A stretch of 64,000 nt of DNA from assembly GCA_011037195.1 (NCBI GenBank), contig JAAEAF010001497.1, forward strand, positions 62,001-126,000. Reading direction: 5' to 3'. This document shows, piece after piece, positions 45,647 to 55,642 of the stretch (positions within the stretch are counted from its first letter, which is position 1; every line of letters begins with the position of its first letter). The notes below the pieces were generated by a model. The model had not been told where the DNA came from. It worked only from the letters and a program-made list of their open reading frames with translations, and made no database searches. Position numbers and translations under genes: made by a program. Source of the DNA: Triatoma infestans. Lineage: Eukaryota > Arthropoda > Insecta > Hemiptera > Reduviidae.

Positions 45647-46912
45647 TTTTCTCGTGTTTAAAATTAAAAAAGTATAAAAAATTGAAAACTCACTCCAGGA
45701 AAACTCTAAGGATAAATAAAAAAAACCGGTTACGAAAGGAAACAACGAAACCCGCTTGTTTATTAAATTAATAACTTAACGATCACACTACAGCAACACG
45801 CAACGCCATTTAAACCCCAAAAAGCCCAGTCTCCAAATACATAGCCGACATTTAATTATATAAGAATATAAAAATCCCACTCAAAAGTGACTAAACTAAT
45901 GTATGTATTTAAAAAAAAATACAATATAAAAAAAAAATCCGAGCACTGACTCAACAGCACCCCGTGATCGAAGACTACGAATTGGTGTAGCAGAGTACGT
46001 CCATGTTGTTGACTCCGAAGATCATGAACGAATGCTTCACTATAGCTCACAAACAACATATTACCTTCATCAGCTGAGACCGACTCAACATGGAAATATT
46101 AATATTACAAGAAATTCATAATTTTTAAACAAATATAATTAAATAGTTTAAAATTATTAATTTCAATCTTCTTTTTTTATAAAAGTTATTATTGCAAAGA
46201 TAATTGAACAAAATTTGATTCTCAGTTCAGAGACCAAACTGATTTATTAAAACTTAGTTAAGAATAAAATTCATATTATAAATTTATTAATTATATGTGT
46301 AAATTATATCTACTTTTACAGTACCTACATATTAGTATTTATAAATAATTAGCATTATTTAAGTATACGATATTCTGATGGTTTAGGTTACCCATACTGT
46401 TCTGATAACAGTATCCAAAAATCCAGTGAGCTGTAGGAGAACATGCTAGTGCCTAATGGAAACCACGAATTAAAATTGTTTTCACAAATTCTCTTGATAA
46501 ACGTAGTAGTGAAATGCTTTCGAACTGCAACTTTTGTCAGTCGCTGACATTGTTGGTCTTAGTTATTGCAGGAACCCATTTATGAATTTTATAAAAAACG
46601 TTAATTTCTCTGAGAGACTGATGGTCATAAAAAGTGCCAAGGCTAATGGAAGACGATTATGGCAACAAATATACATATGTAGGTGTATTCAGATAATCCG
46701 TTGCTTTATGCTAACCTGCCTTGATTGAGAATTTAAAGCAGAACCTCTCATTCCTGTTTCCTCTTATCAGTGCTAAAACTATTCTATACGATAAGATTTA
46801 ATAAACTTCACAGTATATATTTGTTTCCTATCAGTTTGACGTTTTTTAAGTTAATAAATTCATCCTTGCTTACAGCGAAAAAGACATTAATTATCACTTT
46901 GTTTTTGAACAG
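45647..46912. promoter_or_regulatory. Intergenic region between the divergent Nudix and IP6K genes
   Basis: This 1.27 kb should contain the promoters and 5' UTRs of both genes and the unseen N-terminal exon of IP6K. No family A copy lies in it, unlike most other stretches of this length. Somewhat GC-richer patches lie at 45783-45835 and 45950-46080 in an otherwise very AT-rich region, and are the best guesses for promoter-proximal sequence. No TATA box or initiator can be assigned with confidence. Confidence 0.45.
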
Positions 46913-47160
46913 TTGCAGGCATACATCCACCAGGTAGGCGGCCACTCGTCAATGCTATGCCTGGATGATGCAACCGTTTGTAAACCTCTCGTTGAAAGGG
47001 AACTGCGTTTCTACGAAAATCTGCCTTCTCCTTTAAGAAATTTTACGCCAAAGTTTTATGGGGTCATCAAAGTTAATGTTATCAAACAAGGCGAATACTT
47101 CACTCTTGTGGGTTGTACACCTTCCTGGTATACTCCAAAACAAACGGGCAAGATCAGGAA
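46913..47160 (+). CDS. IP6K: IP6K exon A (N-terminal conserved region)
   Basis: Encodes [20 protein letters not shown] then [20 protein letters not shown] and [18 protein letters not shown]. Two in-phase acceptors are possible, AACAG/TTG at 46913 and TTGCAG/GCA at 46919. The first retains the Leu that aligns with LEPF/LxxF in relatives and is preferred. The donor is AA/GTACGG at 47161, leaving phase 2. No start codon lies in this exon. Confidence 0.88.
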
Positions 47161-50100
47161 GTACGGATCTGTATGATTTTTTTTAATCTTTTTTTTGTTT
47201 TATGATGAGTTATGTAATTTAAAAAGTTTTTTTATATGAATTGACATGTATCTTTTGCATTTTAACGGTTGGAATACTTATGCAACCGAACTTTGAGGTT
47301 TAAATCATCACTGAAAGAATGATTAAGCAATATGTTTCAATAATTATTTTTGGATTTATGTGCAGCCAAACTGGAAGTTCTCACATCTTAAGTCAAGTAA
47401 ACTAAAAATTTATCTTAAAAATGTACTGCTGTCTAATAATATTTTACCACCAATCTAATATTTTTTGGAGAAAATCAATCCATTTTCCTATCAACTTGGT
47501 GCCCTGTAAAAACTAATCAAAGATCTAAAATTGTTAACTTATTTATAATCTGAAACCTGTTTCTTCTTGGTTTCTTATTATCAGTATTTAGTAAATGGCG
47601 TTTTGTGATGTTTAGGAAACTGCTGTGATGCTTTTTAATCCATACTTAGAAGAATTTATCTAATTAAAACAAAAAGCATTAAAATATTTGTAACTTTTAG
47701 GTTGAGACTGAGACGCAGTGGTAGCATGGATACAGATATTTCAATGGAAGGTCTCTTTGAAGAAGATTCATCAAATAACAGTTTAAACAGTAATAATCGA
47801 CCTAATAATGCACTTCATGTTAATCCATGGGTTGTAAAGTGTCATCATGATCACTTAATTAATCTTGCTGCAACAATTGAAGAGAAAAATACTCCACAGA
47901 GTATCCTTTGTTTTTATGTTGTTGCATTTAAAAACAACAAATATTTAACATTGTGGTTATCATTTCTAAAGAAATGCTAGAAATTTCAACATAAATTCAA
48001 TTATACCTACATTATATTTCCTTAATATTTAACTGAAAATTAGATTTCCTTTTACTTGAGAATCTCACCAATAAATTTCGCCTTCCTTGTATACTTGATT
48101 TAAAAATGGGCACAAGGCAATATGACGATTGTGACACTCTTGCAAAAAGGCAAAGCAAGATGGTAAAAGTGGTTACTACAACATCAGGAAAGCTGGGAGT
48201 TCGAATTGGTGGCATGCAGGTGAGTTTATTAATATTTACTATACAATTAATTACAGTGTACGTTAGTTTTTACTGTTCCCGGTTTCCCCAATGTTTGAGT
48301 TACCGAAAGGTCACTCCTTCCCTCTAAAACTCCCTATTCAGCCAGTCACCATCTCTCAGCCCTCCTCCCGCCATCATCTCCTCAATCTATCCCTCCCATT
48401 TCGGTTCAGATATTTTAAACCTGTTCGGCTGACCTACCTCGTTTCCTGTTTCTCTGAGGAATCCATGCTCTCACCATTTCCCGCCATCTTTCTTATGGCA
48501 TTGTTCTGAGTGTCTATACCACATCAGTTTTCTCCTTTTAATCCTCTCTTCCATTGTTTGCTTTGTTTTGTAAGCACATTCTCCAGTAACTAATTCACTC
48601 CAAGGTCTACGACCTTCACTTGCGCACATTTCTCTAGTGGTGGTCCATGTTTCAGCCCATACGCGAGTATCCCTTCGATGATGAAATATAAAACTCTTTA
48701 CTTTAGATAATGACTTATTCCACAGCACTGGGTGCTTTGCGGGGGTTCACTCCCTTTTTTATTTCTTCTTCATATTCTCCCGCTTCTTCCAAAACTGAAC
48801 CCAGTTATTTAACAGATTTCACCCTTTTACACCTGTCCTTCGTGATAACAGATCCTCCTCTTCAACGCCCTCTATCACCTCAGTTCAGTATTCAGTTTTG
48901 CTGCACTTAATCCTCATTCCGCAGTTCGTGTAGTCATCCTTTTTTTTTCTCATCATCTCAAGATCGTCTTTATCTTGGGCTATAACCACTTAGGCGTCCG
49001 CAAAAAATAATGTACTGAGAAGTTCACTTCCATTCCTTTGCATTTCCCTAACCACTCCTTCAACAATCGGTTCAGATATTTTAAATAAGGTAGGAGATAG
49101 GCAAGACCTCTTTTTCAATGCCTTGAAAGCCTCAAATGGGTTGTGACAAAATTCTTCCCATTTTCATCTGGTACAAATTACCGTCATAAATCCTTTGCAC
49201 CGCCGTACCAGGCTTTCTTCTTTTTTTAATTCCCGCATGGCTCACCATATTCTTTCTCTGGAGACCTCATCATACGTCTTTTTCAAATCGATGAAAGCTA
49301 AATGCAGCTTTTTTATTTTTTTCTTACATTTTACATTGTATTGTAGTAACAATGTATGTAGTGAAGAAACAAAGAATTAAGATATCTTAATTAATATCCC
49401 ATGTGCAAAGTTAGGTGACGTATGAAACTCTTAGCGTATCCATAGGCACTGTAGCTCTAGATTCATACGCTTACATGCACGCTTGGGTTCAACTGTATTT
49501 TGCTACCAGTTGAAACTAATTATGCATGTTGTTATTTATGATTCCTACAACAGAAACACAAGGGTGGTTACAGTACAAGAGATATCTGTGCATTTGAGAC
49601 GTAGCTACTCCTCGTAAGGATCATAATCGTCTCCATTTGTGGAGTTTTACTAAGATTTTTATTCTTAACTATGTTCATCTTTGCCAACAACAAAATATAA
49701 GTACGGTCAGAAATGAATTTTGTAAAAAATTTGTTTCATTGCATTTATGTTCGCCAATATTCAAGATATTTTAAATCCAATGATTTTATTGCCATAGAAC
49801 TGTTTTCTCTTTTCAATATCCAAAGATTTTTATTTTACATTGGAACATCGATAAGCGGATGCTAAGTTTCATAAATTACTCTTACCTTTTCATAAAAGTT
49901 AAGTAAAAAGTGGTCTTTGAGCCCAGAGCATTACTTGTAGGTCCAATAAATCCCTTCTCATCACAAGAGTCAACCAAACCATTTCAGTAATTTTTCCAAC
50001 AAAAAATATTATTGCATGTAATCTTCTGTCAAAAAAAAAAACATTCTCTTAGTCCTCCTAAAAAAACGTTGGCACGTGATCCTATAGATGCTCCTCCGGA

Positions 50101-52697
50101 GGTTAGAGATCATTTTAACATAATATCCTGAATATTGACTTCCATCATTAGATTAGAAAAAACAAGTCATTGTAGCACATTGTGATTCTGCTACAATATT
50201 ACTTGTAAATTGTTTATGCAACCCTCTTTCAGCCAAAATTTCTTCTGGCCATTTCGTTAGATATCTATGATCCTACCTCTTTTCTTTCTAGATGGTGACT
50301 TCCCATACTTCTACTATTCGGTTTTCTCTTCACTGCAGGATCTATCTCTCTCTGCAAAGAATTTTCTCATAGAAAATCTTAGAAATTTTGCTGACAGCCC
50401 TTGTCTCCGTTATATAAAACAATATACTCTGAATAACTATATCTCCAATATTGCCTATAAATTGTTTATATACTCCTCTTTCATACAAAACATAAATTGT
50501 CTTTTCACTTCATGAAATATATATTGAAAGCAAATAAATGTATTATTAAAAATAATAATAATTTTATCGATAATAGTAATTGTCTTAATAAATTTTAATT
50601 TTACAGGTCTATCAGGTGACCACTGGTCGATTTCTCTGTCGTAATAAATTTTTTGGTCGTAGCCTAACAACAAATGGTTTTTCAAATGCATTACGCCATT
50701 TTCTGCACGATGGTCAAAGATTACGAACTGAATTGTTACCATCTTTAATACGTAAGTTAGAAATATTGGCTGATAAATTGGCTACCTTGGAATCTCTTAG
50801 ATTATATACAACTTCTTTACTATTATTGTACGAAGGGCAGCCGCTAGGGCAACCACCACCAATAGATAGGTTGGTAATTTGTTTTTTTTTTCTCTTCAAT
50901 TACTTTTTTTTTATTTTTTTCTAATTTTTAATATATCATAATAGACTTCGTGAAAAACGAGAAAGTTTGTCCCGCAATGTAACCACCTCATTCGACTGTG
51001 ATCTATGGGATTGTTGTGAAAGCGGTATGGAAAGAAGTACGTCTGCGGAAAGTTTAACAGACATTTTGGAAACTGTGGTTGGTACAAATGAAATTCGTAG
51101 AACGTCTAGAGATTTGTGTAGAAGAAGAAGCAGTTCATGTACAGCTCCAGAACGTTTGTGAGTTGTTTTTTTTACTTATGTATTTCATGCCGGATTTTTA
51201 GAAGTTGGCGTTTTCTCCTGAAATAAATGTTGTATTTATTTCAAGCGAAAGATGTTTTTTGAAAATCGTTCACTCCTATAATGTTGTGAAATTGGTCATA
51301 TGTCTACATCAGGAGAACTAAGATAAAGGATTCCATCATAATCGGTCAACCGGAAAACCATTTTGCTGATTGGGTATACGTTTCTCGCTGTTCTTTCGAA
51401 AACAGCACGAAATTTATTCTTAAACTGGATATATTTGCCACACATTGGTAACTCGTATTACTTTATTTGCATGATGTTTCCAAGATAATTCGTTTTAAAG
51501 TGATTCTGGGGGAAACTATAACATTAGGCTTTCTTCGAAAATGACATTTTCATTTTTTTGTACAGTTCTTCTGTTTAATTAGTTGTCAGCATAAATAAAT
51601 ATGTGTAAAAATTATAATTTTGAAAAAAATCGCAACTGCCTTTACTGATTTACTTGTTTTGTTTTACAGCTGTAAGAAAAAAAAAATTGTGATTCGTTCA
51701 AATGTTCAATTCGAATTGAGTAAACATGTCAAACTGAGTCCTCCGAGTTCGAAAAAAATTAATAATTGTCTCTGTAACTGTGTATCTGAACAACAGAATA
51801 TTTCAGAAACGAAAATCACAGGAAGCTCAAACTTCAGACATAGTGCTTAGGTAACATTGTCGCTCCGATCGAAATCGTGCACTTCCTTTAAATGGAAGTG
51901 TGACTGAGCTCTTTTTTTACGATTTTCTTTTAAACTTCGCATTCTAATTAAACACATAAAAGGCTATCTACATTTATCTCTAACATTCTAATGGAAAAAT
52001 TTATTTTTGGATGTTCTGAGTTAGCTGCAAATTTAAGGTTTCCGCTAAAATTTAATAGTAATTCTTAGAAGCATGCAATCACCTATATGATATTAAGGAG
52101 CATTAGCAGAATTCAAAGTTTAAAATAAATCGATTGACTGGAAGTTTTACTTTACCGAGAAAATTGGGGTTCTTAGTTTGCACGATTTTGTTGCAAACGG
52201 CTCCAATGAGGTTTCTTTAAATTTGGGCATGCTCACTACCAGTTACCTTAGGGAAAGGTTCTAGGGAATCTGAGTTTTCACACAATTCTAAGTTTGAAAA
52301 CTAACGTATATATTTTCCATCCTTTCTAATATTAATATCATGAAAAAATAACGTTGAATAAAAAATCTCAAATTGAAAGAAAAAATTGACAATAACATTA
52401 ACTAATTAGTAAAAGAGAAATTTATGTGAATGTATATATATATTTTTTTATAATTTTGAATGATTGCCCCATTACATTTCCAGATCTTCACCAACCAATA
52501 CCGCCAGCGATTCTCGTTCAAATTCACCATCATCGCCATTGGATCCGTTGACAGATGTTAGAATTATTGATTTCGCCCATTCAACACATGCAGGCATGTC
52601 GGATTCAGTATCTTATACTGGGCCAGATCATGGATTTCTGTTTGGCCTTGGTAACATGATATCTATACTTAAAGCTATTGATCGAGAACTGCGGTGA
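46913..52697 (+). CDS. IP6K: Inositol hexakisphosphate kinase (six exons)
   Basis: Joining 46913-47160, 47701-47900, 48044-48219, 50607-50869, 50945-51157 and 52484-52697 gives about 437 residues plus stop, with matching phases at every junction (2, 1, 0, 2, 2). Family landmarks come in order: [20 protein letters not shown] near the N-terminus, [12 protein letters not shown] (the PxxxDxKxG substrate/catalytic motif, residues about 164-172), [18 protein letters not shown] (SLL motif, about 278-280) and VRIIDFAH (IDF, metal-binding Asp about 396), ending in the [12 protein letters not shown] block. IP6Ks phosphorylate InsP6 to 5-InsP7. Human paralogues are 410-441 residues, so only a short N-terminal exon is missing. 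Residues about 296-390 are a Ser/Arg-rich, poorly conserved linker. The 3' end converges on RPF1. Confidence 0.92.
47701..47900 (+). CDS. IP6K: IP6K exon B
   Basis: Acceptor TTTTAG/G completes a Lys codon. The exon then reads [20 protein letters not shown], a Ser/Asn-rich stretch, and [13 protein letters not shown], matching the NPWxxxCHxxxL block of IP6Ks. Donor CAGA/GTATCC at 47901, phase 1. Confidence 0.88.
48044..48219 (+). CDS. IP6K: IP6K exon C (PxxxDxKxG motif)
   Basis: Acceptor TTAG/AT. Reads [20 protein letters not shown] then MGTRQYDD and [11 protein letters not shown], donor CAG/GTGAGT. FLLLEN and [12 protein letters not shown] are diagnostic of the family. Confidence 0.95.
48265..49330 (-). 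mobile_element. Decayed LINE reverse transcriptase in an IP6K intron, antisense
   Basis: Minus-strand frames read [53 protein letters not shown], then [13 protein letters not shown] [23 protein letters not shown] and [13 protein letters not shown]. These are RT motifs in order (FIDLxKAYDxV; FFADD box, here FADA so catalytically dead; LWNKxLS; ETWTxTRxM; RKxLxWYGH). Stops and shifts are frequent. It lies wholly between exons C and D. Confidence 0.75.
49335..50606. other. Remainder of IP6K intron between exons C and D
   Basis: AT-rich intronic DNA. A short duplication occurs: TTGTAAATTGTTTATG near 50202 resembles TATAAATTGTTTATA near 50456, and TCTCCTTTCA-type motifs follow each. No supported frame. 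Confidence 0.4.
50607..50869 (+). CDS. IP6K: IP6K exon D (SLL motif)
   Basis: Acceptor TTACAG/GTC. Reads [20 protein letters not shown], then [14 protein letters not shown] and [15 protein letters not shown]. The donor is TAG/GTTGGT at 50870. The alternative GTAATT four bases downstream would break the frame with exon E. Confidence 0.93.
50945..51157 (+). CDS. IP6K: IP6K exon E (variable linker)
   Basis: Acceptor AATAG/A. Reads [20 protein letters not shown] and later [20 protein letters not shown]. Rich in Ser, Thr and Arg, and poorly conserved with relatives. It fills the gap between the SLL and IDF motifs. Donor TTT/GTGAGT leaves phase 2. Confidence 0.82.
51180..52240. repeat. Dispersed repeat family A inside the last IP6K intron
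   Basis: Diverged motifs: ATAATCGGTCAACCGGAAAA, CTCGCTGTTCTTTCGAAAAC, TTTCAGAAACGAAAATCACA, TGACTGGAAGTTTTACTTTA and TGTTGCAAACGGCTCCAATG. Family A has therefore entered transcribed DNA. Confidence 0.5.
52484..52697 (+). CDS. IP6K: IP6K exon F (IDF motif, stop)
   Basis: Acceptor TTTCCAG/A. A Ser/Asn-rich start ([20 protein letters not shown]) leads into [20 protein letters not shown] and [20 protein letters not shown], then ELR and TGA. Candidate AATAAA sites follow near 52989 and 53503. Confidence 0.95.
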
Positions 52698-53819
52698 TTT
52701 AATTTCGCATTTTCATACACAAGAAAATACATAAATTTTAAGAATCATAAATTATGTACAACCAATGGGAAAAAACAAAAAAAAAAAACACATTAATTTA
52801 TTTAAATTCATTCCTTACTTTATTTCTATTTCCACTTATATTCTAATTTGTTTCATAAAATATTTTTACTTAATTTTTTCATCAAATTCATCGCATAAAA
52901 CAATATTTCGGCAAGGCATAGCTTGTATTTTTTATAATGACTTTTTAAAATTCACCAAATTGATATTTTATGTATTCAAATCAAAATTGAATAAAAACGG
53001 ATATTAGCTACTCTTAAAAAAAAATTATGTAATTGCGTGCATATAAGAAATTTTTCAAAATTATAATCAAGTTCTCCATGGTAACCTCGAAAAAGGAAAA
53101 AGGTAAATTCGCATAAAAAAAAATTGCAGAAACTGGTAAAATCAACGTCACAGGGTTTTTGTAAAACAAAATTTTGCTCAACGGTTTTTTTTCCTCTGTT
53201 ACTATCCCAGATTTTATATCATCATCATCTCAAATTTTCTGAGAGTTGTTTTCTTTCATTCTAGCTAGCTATAGTTTTAATTATTCGCAAAATTAAAAAA
53301 TAAATTGATATTTATACGATCAGTATTAGATTATTCAATATGGCAGTGACTTGCGATAGAATGTTTTATTTAGTTTATTCTAATAATCGATTGAAGCTGT
53401 GCGAATTAGCTTTTTAGTTTTTGTTTTAGACGACTTGTGATTATAATAATCAGGTATTTTTATAATTATAAGATTGTATAAAACGCATTATTAATAATTA
53501 TATAATAAATATATATAAACCTAAAAATAGAATGGCGTTAAACTTTGTTGCTATCTTTTTTTTACTGCTAACAATTAATCTTTATATCTGCTATTCTTTA
53601 GTATTTATTAATGGATGAATGGTATAAAAAAAAATAAAAAAATAGACAAATGGGCTTGTCAATTGAGGATAAGCACTTTTTTCGCTAACGACTAGATTGC
53701 TATACATACTGAGGTATGGAAATAAGCTGTGATAAGACGGAGTCTTATAATAATATATCAGGAGATGAAGAGGAGGGTTTGGGAGTGAATGGAAAGAAAT
53801 CAGCAGAATAGAAGGCAAT

Positions 53820-54310
53820 CCGAATTTTAAAACCCAGTTTTGTGGAATAAAAGCATGACAAAGGAAAATAAAAAAAGAATTTTCTATTCATTCTTCATCG
53901 AGAGTATTCTCGTTTATGGTGCCTAAACAGGACTCAGAAGTGAGGAGTTAAGAACAGATATTGTGGAGGGAAGTGTTTAAAAACGACGCGAAGAGATACA
54001 ATCAGAAACAGAAATATCGGTCAGGAAATGGGATTAAAAGAAACAATAGAAGAGATTATAAGAAAAAGAAACTTGAAATGAAATGGACACCTTAGGAGCT
54101 TGCCCACTCGGCATTTGGCCAGAAGTGATTTAGAAAGGTCCTCCCCACAGAAATCGAAGAAGAGGAAGACTACCTGGAAAACATGAAGTCGAGATAGAAT
54201 AGATAATGGACTGTCGGAGACTTGAGCCATGGAGGTTGACTGACAGGACCGAGAACTTTGGAAAGTAGGTTTGACCTAAGGCAACCCAGAGTAGAGTTAA
54301 ATAAGTATTT
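53820..54310 (+). mobile_element. LINE 3' end fragment (decayed)
   Basis: Broken plus frames read ESILVYGA, EMGLKETIEEIIRKRNLK, NGHL, RKVLPTEIEEE and DRTENF/LWKVGLT-like sequence. This matches the SILTYGAETW ... RKRxLxWYGHLxRxP ... GRPxxxW tail of insect non-LTR elements, of the same general kind as the 48-kb copy but a different region. It lies downstream of IP6K. Confidence 0.5.
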
Positions 54311-54326
54311 CCAAGTTAAGAATCTC

Positions 54327-54515
54327 TTATGAGAGATATGTCTTTTCTGGTAGCCTGCTTCAGTTTTACGTCCATCAACGGGCGTTCGTTCTATTTTCAG
54401 GATGACTTGATAAAACAGTATTATGTCACAGACTTTCACAGGGGCCAAATTTAGTTTACACAATTAAGTCGATGACAACAAAATGAAACTCGGAAAATAT
54501 CTCTGATTTCTAGCA
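54327..54515 (+). mobile_element. Family B copy
   Basis: GGTAGCCTGCTTCAGTTTTA, CGGGCGTTCGTTCTATTTTC, GACTTGATAAAACAGTATTA and GTCGATGACAACAAAATGAA, then GGAAAATATCTCTGA, match 57946-58153 block by block. Confidence 0.6.
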
Positions 54516-54529
54516 TGGCAGACCAAATC

Positions 54530-55467
54530 ACCATAAGAATTTTTAATTTCGAATTTAATTTTTTTTCTTTTTCTAACTAAAAATTTTTCCATCTTAATTG
54601 GATTTTTCTTTTATTTTTTTACTTTCTCTTCTTCTTAAAAGGCCTTCTGAATCCTTTCCTTTTCTTCCGTCCGTTCCTTATGTTTTTCAAGTATTTGCAG
54701 GTCTCTGCGAGCAAGCCAGTATGACAAACAATAAGAACAGCCTTAAGTTTAACAGTACACACAAGCATGCAGAGGTATGGCATGGCATGTGGTCCAACTA
54801 TTCGAATTTGGCGGGCTGCCCGAAGCCAAATTTAAATCTCTAATTTTTCCTCACTCATACTAATTCCATGTGCATAATTCTCTAAATTTTTATAGACAAC
54901 TAACTGTATACAACAAACAAAAAAAGTTAACATGATTAATTTTTTGTTAACATGACCATACGAGGTTTTGTAGGTCGTCATAAATTTGGATTAGTACTCA
55001 TTTCCTTACAAATCTACAATCTATTACTGAAAGCAAAAATTAATTACGATATTGTTACAGTTATGAAACCGAGATTTCACCGGAAATGCCAACCCCCCTT
55101 AAGTGAATTTTCTCACCCGAAACCGGTCGAGGACCACAAAAAGAAGCAGGGTATCAGGAAAATATCTCTGACATCAGCAGAAGAATCTACGGGAAAGTTT
55201 TGATAAAAACTTCCGTCAAATGAAAGTTCAACATTACAGATTCTTTTGAAAACAGCTTCTAGTTTCTCTAAACTTGCTATAATGACAATTTTCTGGAGGA
55301 ACTATGACTGATGTTTAGCTTTTCTGAAGTGCTGTTTTTCAAACACTTGCCGAGTGAGTTACTAAACTGGTCAAATAATTTCTGTTTCATAAATTTAATT
55401 TCTAAACAGCATGCCTTATAAAACACAAAATTAATAATTTCTAAATTATTTATTATAATCAAAAAGT
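54530..55467. other. IP6K-RPF1 intergenic DNA with a family B fragment
   Basis: Bases 55113-55178 carry ACCCGAAACCGGTCGAGGAC, CACAAAAAGAAGCAGG and GGAAAATATCTCTGAC, the 3' half of family B. The rest shows nothing recognised. Confidence 0.5.
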
Positions 55468-55642
55468 TTACAAATAAAATTTTCTCCTATCTGATTCCAA
55501 TGAATGCCTTCTTCCAGATTTTATCCATTCATAATCGCCTAATATTGTATCAAATGTTCCTTCTTGTACATATTCTAATCGTAATGTAAATCTTGGTCCA
55601 AGTTCTTTTAGTTGGGGTTTAGCATCTTTATTAAACTGATAC
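55468..55642 (-). CDS. RPF1: RPF1 exon 6
   Basis: Acceptor CAACAG/G completes an Arg codon. Reads [31 protein letters not shown], then [19 protein letters not shown] and stop. A TTTATT (AATAAA on the minus strand) about 14-19 bases past the stop may be the poly(A) signal. Confidence 0.95.

Noticed and set aside
46534..46728. 64-codon frame as the missing N-terminal exon of IP6K
   Set aside because: No similarity to IP6K N-termini, and no suitable phase-0 donor ending in a Leu/Glu/Pro-type context was evident.
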